From: Tigriopus japonicus
Lineage: Eukaryota; Arthropoda; Copepoda; Harpacticoida; Harpacticidae
Length of the DNA stretch: 64,000 bases
Direction of reading: 5' to 3'
NCBI GenBank assembly: GCA_010645155.1
Contig: JAAGOF010000251.1
Coordinates: 462,190 to 526,189, forward strand
Below are positions 1 to 10,470 of this stretch, piece after piece (positions within the stretch are counted from its first letter, which is position 1; every line of letters starts with the position of its first letter). The notes under the pieces were generated by a model that saw only the letters and a program-made list of their open reading frames with translations, did no database searches and was not told the DNA's origin. The translations under genes and the position numbers were made by a program.

Positions 1-190
1 AAAGAACTGACCAACGTATAAACTAATATAAAGAGATGATGGTTTTGTATTGGTTTGCAAGCTTTCTAAAGAGAAAGCGAATTTGAGTGAAGTGCGTGTC
101 CTTATTAATTAGTCAAGCTGACACGGATCATGAAGATTAGTAAATGGCAAACATTGTGATTGCAAAAACTCGAGCATTTGTTTAAAATGT

Positions 191-312
191 TGTTAAGTCA
201 TGGACGAAACTAGTTTGACTCTCCTTTATTTGACTAGACATTCACGTATTTATACATAGTAGAAATGACTAGAATGAGCATGACTAGAACAGAGCAGAGC
301 AAGGACTTCACA
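191..312 (-). repeat. 3' LTR of the minus-strand element
   Basis: This 122-bp repeat is identical to 810-931 and has TG...CA ends. It is preceded, in element orientation, by the purine-rich tract at 323-313. Confidence 0.9.
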
Positions 313-365
313 TTTCCCTTTCTGGGGGCAGGGTCGACGGAAACTCGTGCCTCCACGGCAGGGTC

Positions 366-738
366 NNNNNNNNNNNNNNNNNNNNNNNNNNNNNNNNNNN
401 NNNNNNNNNNNNNNNNNNNNNNNNNNNNNNNNNNNNNNNNNNNNNNNNNNNNNNNNNNNNNNNNNNNNNNNNNNNNNNNNNNNNNNNNNNNNNNNNNNNN
501 NNNNNNNNNNNNNNNNNNNNNNNNNNNNNNNNNNNNNNNNNNNNNNNNNNNNNNNNNNNNNNNNNNNNNNNNNNNNNNNNNNNNNNNNNNNNNNNNNNNN
601 NNNNNNNNNNNNNNNNNNNNNNNNNNNNNNNNNNNNNNNNNNNNNNNNNNNNNNNNNNNNNNNNNNNNNNNNNNNNNNNNNNNNNNNNNNNNNNNNNNNN
701 NNNNNNNNNNNNNNNNNNNNNNNNNNNNNNNNNNNNNN
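366..738. other. Assembly gap (373 Ns)
   Basis: This is a run of 373 undetermined bases lying wholly inside the LTR element. The identical LTRs on both sides probably caused the assembly break. Apparent open frames across it are meaningless. Confidence 0.99.
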
Positions 739-797
739 TGTAACGGCACTATCACAATTCACAAGTTCCATGAACTGAGGGCAGCAGGTCGGACAAA

Positions 798-809
798 CCG
801 ACTGCGCCA
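798..809 (-). promoter_or_regulatory. Primer-binding site (tRNA-Ser type)
   Basis: On the minus strand this reads TGGCGCAGTCGG, complementary to a tRNA 3' end ...CCGACTGCGCCA. Serine tRNAs of insects carry such an acceptor end, and some Drosophila gypsy-group elements use it; both points are from general knowledge. Twelve bases match, then similarity to a tRNA-Ser T-arm appears to end. Confidence 0.75.
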
Positions 810-931
810 TGTTAAGTCATGGACGAAACTAGTTTGACTCTCCTTTATTTGACTAGACATTCACGTATTTATACATAGTAGAAATGACTAGAATGAGCAT
901 GACTAGAACAGAGCAGAGCAAGGACTTCACA
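810..931 (-). repeat. 5' LTR of the minus-strand element
   Basis: This 122-bp repeat is identical to 191-312. The primer-binding site starts at the very next base (809), so no spacer separates LTR and PBS. Confidence 0.9.
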
Positions 932-1149
932 AATGTCAATGGAATGCATTTAGGATTCAGGAAAGGTCCATGGGGTGCATGTCAGTAAAAATGCAGATAT
1001 GCAGGAAAATGCAGGGGAAACACGCGGAAAAGAGGTATTTTGGTTTGCATTTCGTCCAGAAAATCCATCGGTGATTGAATTGGATTTATAGTTGGGCAAA
1101 CTCGAATAGATCAAGGACTCGAGAGCATATGGATCCTTGAATAGATTTA

Positions 1150-1391
1150 AGGTCGGTTGTTGAGGTAGTTTGGAAGTATAGTAGAAGCATATCAAGAAGC
1201 ATAGAAGAAGCATATGAGACGGAGTAGAATTAACCATGCTCAATCAAGTTTCGCTACATAAGCTGCGTTTTTCAATCGTGATAAACGCAGCTAAAGTAAT
1301 GAAAACTGATCGAGCAGGGTTATTTCTACTCCGTCTCATATGCTTCTTCTATGCTTCTACTACAATTCCAAAGTACCTCAACAATCGACCT
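1150..1391. mobile_element. Fold-back MITE, copy 1 of a two-copy family
   Basis: The two ends are inverted copies: AGGTCGGTTGTTGAGGTAGT at the left and its near complement ending TCAACAATCGACCT at the right. Complementarity continues inward (the left-arm AGAAGCATATGAGACGGAGT pairs with the right-arm ACTCCGTCTCATATGCTTCT), so the 242 bp can fold into one long hairpin. A diverged relative lies at 33318-33585. There is no coding capacity, and the short open frames over it are products of the palindrome. No clear target duplication could be assigned. Confidence 0.8.
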
Positions 1392-1744
1392 ATATATTGT
1401 TATTACATTGACCTCAACTAGAAAAAATCGTATTTCAAAGCTTCAAGTGAATCACCCAAGCAAACTTCACACATATTTCTGATGTTCCAACTATTCGGCT
1501 TTTCCGTCCAAGAACTTTGTTTTATATGGATGTGTTAATTTGTTTTAATAATGGATCGACATTAAAGATCATGGAATTTGCCCAAAAGATTGGTGGAGAA
1601 AATGATACTTGGATACTCATTTGAAGTGGTTGAATTGAATTGAATTGAGTCATTTGAATGCCTATCGGCATGTTACAATCAAAATGAATTTCATTCTTTG
1701 TAGATGCTTTTTGTCAGTAATATCTTCCGTGTCGCTTTCTTGAG

Positions 1745-2184
1745 GGGTTGAGCCAAGAAGCACTGGAATCATGGAGTGGGAGGCTAGCAATGAGAATAAT
1801 AATTTCCACTAAGGACAATTCAATTACGTTCTTCTGCAAAAGTATTTCAATTTTCAGCTCAATCGAACGTCGGAGTCAAAAGTAATGCTCACTCACAGTT
1901 CAGTGCAAATCCTGACGAGAATGAATGAACTAGCCCTTTTGTGGTAATTGTTTTAACACAAAAGGGCGAGTTCATTCATTCTAGACTCTCTTCAGTACAT
2001 AAGTTTGAGGAGGCATAACTTTTCACTCCGGCATTAGATTGGGCTGAAATTTGAAATACGTGTTCTTCTCAATGCAAGCCAGGTCTCATTTACAGAAGAA
2101 CGCAAATGGTTCGTTTCTGCTGGAAACCATAACTCTCATTGCTAGCCTCCCACTCCATGATTTCCGTGCTTCCTGGTTAAGCCC
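1745..2184. mobile_element. 440-bp palindromic fold-back element
   Basis: The left arm (about 1745-1942) is matched by the inverted right arm (about 1960-2184). The best blocks are ATCATGGAGTGGGAGGCTAG (1769-1788) against its exact complement near 2140-2160, and the central GAATGAATGAACTNGCCCTTTTGTG pair flanking a short loop around 1950. The arms differ by scattered substitutions and small indels, so this is an aged hairpin element. No open reading frame of note lies inside. Confidence 0.75.
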
Positions 2185-2723
2185 ATTTTAGGCCGAAATT
2201 TTCAAAACTCTTTCAATCGAGCTTTAGTTTGTTTCAAATTGAAAAAAATGTCGTATGGTTCATATTGCTTAAAAGTTACCGTGAGAGTGTATGAGTTTCA
2301 TTTCAAAACTATTTTTGTGTTTGTTCTCGCCTTTCTTGGGAACTTTGCTCAAGATTCTAACAATCTTGTTCCGTTGTTGAAATATTCCAAGTCTGTTATT
2401 ACGAAAACTTCAAAAAAGATGTGTGATCAATGAGTGACAATTTACTAGTAGCAAACTTTCAATAACAAAATATTTCTTTTTCCTCCTTCTAAACTAAAAT
2501 AGAAACAAACTGCATGGTGAATTAAACAAAGTGTCATCTCTAAGAAAAAAATTGGAAAGAAAAATGAAAAAAGAAATTAAAATATCCTTATTTTAAAACA
2601 ACTTTAAAGGTCGGAAAAGAGGGATTCTAAAGTTGCAAAAAAATGGGAAATTTCTGGTCTGAAAATGTAACTTTTTAAAAAAAAGGAATGTCAATTTTTT
2701 TTATTACTTTCCCGATCTTTTTT
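2185..2723. other. AT-rich DNA, no gene seen
   Basis: This AT-rich stretch has homopolymer runs and only chance open frames; the longest, about 64 codons at 2239-2433, resembles nothing I recognise. Confidence 0.5.
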
Positions 2724-3085
2724 GTTCCCTTGTTCCATTTTCATTTTTGTACCACAAATTCATTGCTAGTTTATCGTTTGAAAGTGTTTTCATGCATCAG
2801 ATTCAAGAAAAATACATGATATGATTTCTCAAAATTTCAATCTCCCATAATAAACTTGCTATTGACCGAGAAGCTTGATCAACCACTTTTTTCTTGAGTT
2901 TTGCTCGATATTTTGCCTATCGTTTCTGTTCCCTTGTTCCATTTGAATTTTTGGACCACAAATTTATTGCTTGTTCTTCGTTTGAGAGTGTTTTCATGCA
3001 TCAGAAATCAAGAAAATTACATGATATGATTTTTCAAAAATTCGATCTCCCAAAATAAACTCGCTATTAACCGAGAAGCTTGATT
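2724..3085. repeat. Local direct duplication, two copies of about 157 bp
   Basis: The unit at 2724-2879 recurs at 2928-3085 with roughly one difference per ten bases. Shared blocks include GTTCCCTTGTTCCATTT, GTGTTTTCATGCATCAGA, ACATGATATGATTT and CCGAGAAGCTTGAT. About 48 bp separate the copies. The right copy abuts the 30-bp tandem array. Confidence 0.8.
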
Positions 3086-3100
3086 GTCCAGTTACTTTTA

Positions 3101-3287
3101 GTTCAAGATTTGGGAAAATTGCATCTTTGGATTCCAAATTTGGGAAAATTGCATCTCTGGATTCCAAATTTGGGAAAATTGCATCTCTGGATTCCAAATT
3201 TGGGAAAATTGCATCTCTGGATTCCAAATTTGGGAAAATTGCAACTCTGGATTCCAAATTTGGGAAAATTGCATCACTGGATTCCAG
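3101..3287. repeat. 30-bp tandem repeat, about six copies
   Basis: The unit TTCCAAATTTGGGAAAATTG plus CATCTCTGGA repeats about six times with only one or two changes per copy. The period is a multiple of three, so several frames on both strands stay open and give repetitive peptides. I read these as artefacts, since there is no flanking gene structure. Confidence 0.9.
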
Positions 3288-3699
3288 TTATTTTGGAAGG
3301 AGACAAGAGGAAGTAAACATTTAAAGAATAATTGAAGACAGTCAAAAAATCGCTTCCAAAATTGTGTTAGGGACCAAAAATATGCTATAAATGGCTCAAA
3401 TATGCACAAATATACACTCAAAAACTGTTTGAAATATGCTCAAAAATACGCATAAGAACCTAAAATTTGATGTAATTTCCGCAGATTACTTCAAAAATCA
3501 ATGAGAAACAAGATTTGTTAATTTGTACAATTTTATCTTAGTTGCCAATCTCTGCAAATCAATCTTTTACTCCAAGTTACTTAAAGTTTACTCTAACTTT
3601 TTTATAATTTACTTAGGTTAAACGTCTTATTCACTTTAACACACCAGAAAGATTTCCCTCTATAAATAACCATGGCCCGGAAAAAACATTTACTAAAAA

Positions 3700-3838
3700 G
3701 TGACCATTTTAGATCGAACTAGTTTATTATATTCGATATGATATAATATTCTATAATGTAATTTATCATATTCGAACGATTTTATATTAGTGACACCCTG
3801 AAAAGGAGAATAAACTAGTTCGATCTAAATGGTGTCAC
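3700..3838. mobile_element. 139-bp MITE with about 29-bp inverted ends
   Basis: The left end GTGACCATTTTAGATCGAAC runs on to AGTTTATT at 3728. It is matched in inverse orientation by AATAAACTAGTTCGATCTAA onward at 3809-3838 (ending GGTGTCAC). The AT-rich centre has no coding potential. The ends start GTGAC/GTCAC; a target duplication is not obvious. Confidence 0.75.
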
Positions 3839-4744
3839 ACCATATATTATTCTTCAAAAGCCCGAAATATTTAAAAAAAAAAGCCAAATAGTTGAATAAA
3901 ATATTTTTTTGACAAGGATTATGCTTTATGGTTTTGTCTGTACGCAACAATTTACCCGTATAAACTTGTTTAATGTACAATAATGTACGTAATGGATCGT
4001 TGTGAGAGGCACTCTTTACGCTTTTCTGATTTACCGATAGACTTTTCCATTTGCCCAAAAGAGATAAGGTGCAGCTTTTTTCGTTTGTAACAATAGGGAA
4101 TATTTAATTGCAGGACAAATGACCCTTTTTAATATTTTAAAATTTGGGCTAATCTCTTTTAGATTGACCATTCATTACTTTTGCTGAAATTTTCCTGACA
4201 TATCCTTTCTAGACTAAAAAATCGAGAAAATATTTGATTTTTCCTCGAAATAGCCAAAATGTTAATAAATTCGAGGAATGACAGGGAAATATTTTTATAG
4301 TTTAACTTATTATATTTAAAGATATAGTTTTGGCCTTGTTTATAACAAACCTCAGTTACAAACTTTTCAAAAAAAATCTACCTTCCTGCGTTGATGCAAG
4401 TATTCATGTTTTCTTGCATGATAAAATGGTCAGCCGTTTTTCAACGACCCTGGGTTATTTTCTTACAGTTAAAACTCAATACTTTTAGTGAACTTTTCGA
4501 AGGAGGCTTCCGAATTCCACTCTTATGTTCATCATATTTTTCAGCGATTTATTTGACTTTTGCTGACCAGAATTTGAAAAGAACTGACGAGGTTTCGAGA
4601 ATTAAAGACTCCAGATCCGAGGATAAACGGTATTATTTTCTTTTGCCACCATTGATGAAATGTAATCAAAACTAAGTTATTGAGGCTAGAACTCTATATG
4701 AACAGGGTATACAGACTGAAATATATGACTAGTAATACGGTCCA
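3839..4744. other. 3' flank of the astacin gene
   Basis: No coding sequence is supported here. On the minus strand an AATAAA lies at 4553-4548, about 190 bases after the astacin stop, and is a possible polyadenylation signal. The rest is AT-rich. Confidence 0.4.
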
Positions 4745-7700
4745 CTAGGATATGACTGAAAAATAAGAACAAAACTCTTGAAAATGGTTCGGCTCTTCGA
4801 AATCCACGTTCGCTTGTCACTTACCTTCAACTCGAATAGAAAACACAGGTGAGGTATACACATTTGCATCAGGTTTGAAATGAACCTCCAAATCCTTTCC
4901 TTTTGAGAAATATTCGTGTTCAGTGACATTGGAACCATAGCCACAAAACCGGATACTACCCGGCAATTTGGCCAAAGTCACATGATGACTGAAGCACGAG
5001 CCCGTGATTTGGAGACGAATCTGCTTCATCACGATCTTGAACCGTCCACTTGTACTCTGGTGGAATAAATCTCATTTTTAATCGTAAAAAAGTCATTCAC
5101 TTGCGAATCAATACCTGTAACGACCACGTGCAAGCTCTATTTCTGACGTACGTGCCCAGTTGTGGATACGCAATGGTGATGTTGTCCTTGGGCATCAAGT
5201 TTGAGAAGGTCTCGCCACATTGAGAAGAGGTGATCTCTCGAGGCCTTCCCTCTGAGTTGAACATGTTCTCTTTACAAGTGGCCTTTCCAACCATCCGCCA
5301 AACACCTGAACCTTCGCAAACTGCTACCAAGCGAGAGTTGTCTTGACATCGATAGATTTGGGTGGATCGGAAGGTTGTGTTTCCCGAACTGACCGAAACG
5401 GCAAATAAACTTTGAGCACTGGGCGGTGTTCCACAATCTGGAAAAGGGGTATTTATTTAAGTTTGTATATTACAAAGAGATTTAATAGATTTGAAAAACC
5501 TTGCTCAAACGTTTTGCGAGGATAATTTAAAGGCTTCAATAAATGTTACTAGATTCCCGGTTGTTCAAATGTGCAATGGTTTACCATGAGGTTTTTTAAA
5601 TCCAAGTTTACAAGTTTGCCAATAGATGGCGCTAAAAGGCAGGGCTAGTTAGAGACACTAGATGTCAGAAACGTGCGGGTTTCAACTAAGCGCCATGGAG
5701 CACAGTAAATAAATTTTTGAACTAAAAACATTTGCAAATAAAGGAAATTTCCATGCTTTTTATATTTAAAAAAAATCATCAAATGGACTGTTCATTGAAT
5801 CTGTTTCAAATGACCTTGCCTAATGTTAAGAGTCTTAATTTGTGCACTTTCAAAATGGTTTGTTTCTATGCAGGAAAATGCAAGTTGGAAGCATCAACCC
5901 ATCTTATAATGCATTAAGTTGGGCTCTAGAAAGCCGTAAAAGATTTGTTTCAAAGTAAAATTTAGAGGCACTGGATTGAATGATAGGTTTTTGGGGGTTT
6001 GGTCTTTTGGAAATGTTAAAAATGGCTCCAAAAAGAGTATGAGCCAATCTAATGTTGTAAATTCTGTGATGTCATTGACGCCGATCTCAAACCCGCGCGT
6101 TGCTCACAATAAAGTGTCTCTACTGTAGAGCAAGTAAAGAGAGATTTTTAGATCAGCCAAGTGAAGGAACAAGGTGAACTAAATATAACCAATTTGGGAA
6201 GTCGATTGTCCACACTAAAATATAGTGTGTCTCCGTCCGTTATTGTAACTTATCCTATGTCTCAACGAGATCAACAACTTCTGGTTGTAATCACGCCCTT
6301 AAGATGATCTCCTTTCGCAGTGTTTGTGTTTGGATGAAAAGCTGTTTTTTGACTTACCCACAAGACACGTGAGTGAGAATTCTGAAACTTCCTGAAACAT
6401 GTTCATGCGAACATATTTGACACTTTGAGCTTCTAGTGGACAATCAGCCCCACTGAAAAAGAAAAACCCGATGCTTGACCCCGGATATCGAGTGATGATC
6501 CACGAGAAGGCTTTATCAGTGTCGTTAGCCATGCTAAAATATTTGTCAGAGTCCTTTTGATAAACTGGAAACACTTGTCTTCCTCTCGTGGTTTCTTTTG
6601 CAGTCATTGTGTAAGTGCCCAAGAAGGTCTTCAAAAATTCATTAGTCGCCACGAATGAGTTTTCAGGCATGTCAAATCGGAACGAATTACAACATGATCC
6701 TGGAAAGAAACACGATCAACCTTCAATGCAACCTCCAAGACATCTTTACTCAAATTGTAAAGTGCACTGTAATATGAAGAGTACAGTCATAAACTACGCC
6801 ACCTAGATCTTTCTCGTGTCAGCAGCTCGCTATTCCCAAATGAACCGGGATTTGCAGGTAATAGCACCATTCCGGACATAATTCTGGGACAAACTCAAGT
6901 ACATCAAACCAGAAACCACTGTACTTCAAGACGAATTTCAAAAATACACACTGGGTCCGATCATTGTGCAAAAATGTGAGGTTTTTGCAACAAATATATT
7001 GTTCTGTTGAATTTCATTGTAGTAATTAGATCCTGTGTGTATTTTGAAAGTAATCTGGCTTGAGCCATCCTTGATCAAACCCAATGGGTATATAAATAAA
7101 GGAAACTATAATGATTTTTTCAGTAAAAATAATGATTGCTGAGTAATAGAAAATAGTCAGAGTTACACAAACTCTCAAGCAATATTTCTGCAATGGGCTT
7201 GCTTGGATTCCAAAAAAAATGTCACCATTGTTCATCAGGATCCATGTGGATTAAAAAACAAAAATCAGCATAGAAAACTTATTTTCCGACCATTCATTTT
7301 CGATTTTGCAACTCTTCCAACCGTCTTGTACAATAAAAAACGCAGAACTTTGAGGTGGAAGATCAAACTTTATCAATTTCTTTTAGTATGGGTAGTTTTC
7401 AAATGTTCAAACTGAACTTAGCTTTTCAAAATTCAACATCAGTTTAAACAACGGCAATGTTTTTAGAGTCCAAGCTAAGAGTATGAGCGCTCCATTATGA
7501 CTCATGACTTGGTTCGACTGAAATCAACTAAAATTATGTTATCTTGATAAAAAACAAAATACTATAATTGTGCAATAAAAGTTATAATCTCCCTTGAAAT
7601 TTCAGGTACTTAAATTCGTTCAAAACTCATTTATGATGGTTATTATAGGTAAATCCATTTATCCTTTTGGGAATGGTGAACCTTTACCATGAGCAAGAAC

Positions 7701-9681
7701 TAGGTGGCGCACCTCACGACTATGCTCTTTTAATACAGTGCCCTAATATTGTACCTCCAATAGCTTTCCAATTAAGCAAAAATTGACTTTGGGGGTCGTC
7801 TAATCCAAACTCGAGAAATATTTGGCTTCCAGAGGATATGGAAATTATTTCTTGGGTAGTATCCGGAGTCATCATGTTCAAAACTGGAGAACTTGGATCA
7901 TTACCATTTCGTATTCTTATGAAATCGCTCCCTTTCAGCTGAAAATGACATTCAAAAAATGAAAGTTTTTTTCTAATAATTTATGGTGATCCCTATCCTT
8001 ACCGAAAGTGTTGTAAAATCGATAAAAATTTGAGAGGCAGTGGGAGCACTGATCAAGACTAAACTACCATTCTCCATTTCTTGGTTGGAAATAGTTGAGC
8101 TAAGACCCGCAACATGCATAGTGGATGATGTTCCACTATGCATAGAACACCCATAAGCGGCTCTTAATTTCCGAATATCGATGAAGGTCATGCCCATTTC
8201 GTTGCCAAGGGTTGCCACAGTTGGGTCTTTTGGTGTCAAGGTGTCCAATTGGTCATCAATCGCAAAACTGGAAACGGACAAATCTTCTAAAAATATTCCG
8301 ATTTCAGGTCTCGACTGAAATTACGCTGTTCGCCTGTAATGCATGACTGAATTGGTATCGTAAGGCAATCCAAAGGTTCTTGATTTTGTTTGTCCGTCCA
8401 CACAGTTCTGCAAGTTGGTTTGACCAATCAAACAGGACTCTAGTTTTTGTGGATCGTTAGCGCCCTGAAGTCGAATGAATTGAGGACCAAATCCGGTCCG
8501 AATATTTTCCCAATGCACAGTCACGTGCTCATCTCTATCTGGACGATTTTGCTCATGAGTTCCTCCCAAAGCATGGATTAATTCATGAACGGCCGTAGCG
8601 TGGGTCTGAAAAAATAATAATGGATTCAAAGGACTTGTCCTTTTGGACAAAGCAACTCTTTTTGGTCTTTCTCTTTTTGATGGGTTGCGGATTTGTTATT
8701 AAAGAAAAGTAAAAAATGTAATCAATGACGTTACTACATAAGATGTATGCATGAAATTAAGATTTATATGAAATTTGGTGATGATAATGTGAAATTATAT
8801 GAATAATATGAAACTTTACAAAAAAAATTGTGAGATGTCTAGAGTAAAAGTTTTCAACCTAAAACAATTTACCCAATTGCGACGAAAAAAATGTTCATTT
8901 GACAAAACACCTTTAACAAGTACCTTCGCTTTATTGATTATTCTTATTTATCTATTCATTTATTTTATTCATTTTTTGCTTGTTAGAGTAACAATCAAAA
9001 CATGAATAAAATAAATGAATAACAAACAAACATTAATAAACATTGAATAAGAAAAAACTATAATTTTCTGTTTTGCTAATAAGTTCGAAACGTATCCACA
9101 CTGAAAAGTCCTTTCCAATTAACCGTACTTACGTCACATCCTGGCGTTTGAAGATTGATCAAAAGTTGACCCATTCCTTTTCGGTAGCCCAACCTTTGAG
9201 CATAGCATCCGGTGTCTCTTGAGTCGATATGCACATATTCCTGATCTTCAACCGTTCTTGGTCGGATTTTAACGCAAGAGTTATCCATAATCTCTTTGAT
9301 GGCCATGGCCACAGCATCTCGAGCAGATTGCGGCAAACTAGCTCCTAAAGAGTACGGCAAGATTCCATTGGGCCATCGATTAGGCACACTGGCATGGTAA
9401 GACTTGGTCTTGGATAAGGAAGACGGCATGGAACACGGCATTGAAGGTTTGGAAGTCTCTTGGATCAGGTCAGCTTCCGAGAAATGATACAGCTTCATGG
9501 TGGCTTTTTCAAACTCCTCTTTGGTGATGGGTGGACCTACTGCTTCTATGAAAGAAAAGGCCATGTGACCTTAAGAAAGGTTGAAGGTTGTTTTAGGATG
9601 AGGGGTTGATTTACCGTCGAGGGACCATGTCAAATGGAGGACGTTGCAAAACATGGCACAACTTAGGATATGAAGCTTCAT
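4745..9681 (-). CDS. Secreted astacin metalloprotease with two CUB domains and a sushi domain (9 exons, 705 aa)
   Basis: Exons: 9681-9615, 9545-9133, 8605-8325, 8267-8003, 7938-7755, 6699-6358, 5437-5115, 5056-4825, 4755-4745. All junctions are GT-AG and keep frame (2118 nt). Residues 1-20 are a signal peptide starting MKLHILSCAM. The catalytic domain begins near RWPNG (79-83) and has the zinc motif HELIHALGGTHE (167-178), the Met-turn SVMHY (246-250) and the four family cysteines (C113, C136, C159, C294). C218 and C228 probably form an extra loop. Then come a cysteine-poor CUB (about 294-403), an unassigned domain (404-517), a sushi domain (C519, C548, C558, C572) and a second CUB (591-702). 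Family knowledge: zinc endopeptidases acting outside the cell on matrix or signalling precursors. The usual FxGD switch is not evident in the propeptide. The substrate is unknown. Confidence 0.92.
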
Positions 9682-9714
9682 TTTGATTGGCAAGTCAAAT
9701 GTCTTAAAGCTTAG

Positions 9715-9722
9715 TATTTATA
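9715..9722 (-). promoter_or_regulatory. TATA box of the astacin gene
   Basis: The minus strand reads GGGTATAAATAC, with TATAAATA at 9722-9715. It lies 33-41 bases before the ATG at 9681. A start site 25-30 bases downstream would leave a 5' UTR of only about ten bases. Confidence 0.65.
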
Positions 9723-10470
9723 CCCTTGAACTTGATGATTTACAGATTTAAAGTGCAGGGTACAACTGTCTTTAGCGTTTTCATTGGATATAAGTTCTCA
9801 CAGTCTTTTCAATAACAAATATTGTTTTTCAGAAGTTGATCATAAATAAGAGTAACGTACATTTTTAGTTATCCATAGAGAGGTATACGATTTTTTAAAT
9901 ATTTGCTATTGGAGGAGCGCCAATGATGGTCAGAAGTAAATTTGCACCATCTCAACTTACTCACATTTCTTGAGGCTATTAAAATATCTCATTATGTTTA
10001 CAAAAGTGGAGAGAACAGTTGGTGATTTTTGAAATATGAATGTTGCCGAGGCTTTTGATACATTGGAGTTCACAAGTGGATTTTCAAGGCAAAACAATTG
10101 TTAATGGCAAAAAACCGGCTAGACGTAATACCAATTCAGCTAAATTTGCAAAGCTGCAATCTCAAAATATGTCTACAAAATTGTTTTACTGATTTAATGT
10201 CTGTTGTCCACTTGTTTCTCTTTCCTCTTAAAACTTTTGCAATACAACGGTGACTCATTGTTTGTTCATGTTAGTAACTTACAATGTCAAACATTGTTTC
10301 AAAATCCTCGACGCACCCTGCAGGGCCCAAAATCAAAGGTGTTTCAGTAATGACTAGACAATGACACGCTGAAAAGGATATCATAGGCCTGAAAATGTAT
10401 TTGAATTGGGCAATAAAATGGCTACTGCAGCAATTAACAAGACACACGCCAATAAACGCGTTTTACAAGA
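9723..10470. other. Intergenic region between the astacin and membrane-protein genes
   Basis: This region holds the upstream sequence of the astacin gene and the 3' flank of its neighbour, both on the minus strand. No further coding exon is seen. Confidence 0.5.

Larger units (their letters stand above)
191..931 (-). mobile_element. Short LTR retrotransposon (TRIM-like), interrupted by an assembly gap
   Basis: Two identical 122-bp direct repeats (191-312 and 810-931) start with TG and end with CA. They are flanked by the same 5-bp duplication, AATGT, at 186-190 and 932-936. Read on the minus strand, the repeat at 810-931 is the 5' LTR. It is followed without spacing by TGGCGCAGTCGG (809-798), a primer-binding site complementary to the CCGACTGCGCCA 3' end typical of tRNA-Ser. 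A purine run, AGAAAGGGAAA (323-313), precedes the 3' LTR. These are the hallmarks of a reverse-transcribed LTR element. The visible interior is only about 124 bp plus 373 Ns. If the gap length is true, the element is 741 bp and cannot code for gag-pol, which fits a TRIM; if the gap is a placeholder, a full element may be hidden. Identical LTRs imply a recent insertion. Confidence 0.9.

Noticed and set aside
234..837. Open frames of 140-190 codons across 366-738
   Set aside because: They run through Ns and exist only because the gap has no stop codons.
1150..1391. A genuine let-7 gene
   Set aside because: Only the first nine bases and the end match, the hairpin is far longer than a let-7 precursor, and a second copy shows it is a dispersed fold-back element.
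2994..3421. Four overlapping open frames with repeated peptides (e.g. FGKIASLDSK)
   Set aside because: They are products of the 30-bp tandem array, whose period is a multiple of three; both strands are open and there is no gene context.
8281..8324. Splice acceptor at 8288-8287 for astacin exon 4
   Set aside because: It would put the exon out of frame. The acceptor at 8269-8268 restores the expected ...RRTAFAID sequence with a 57-bp intron.
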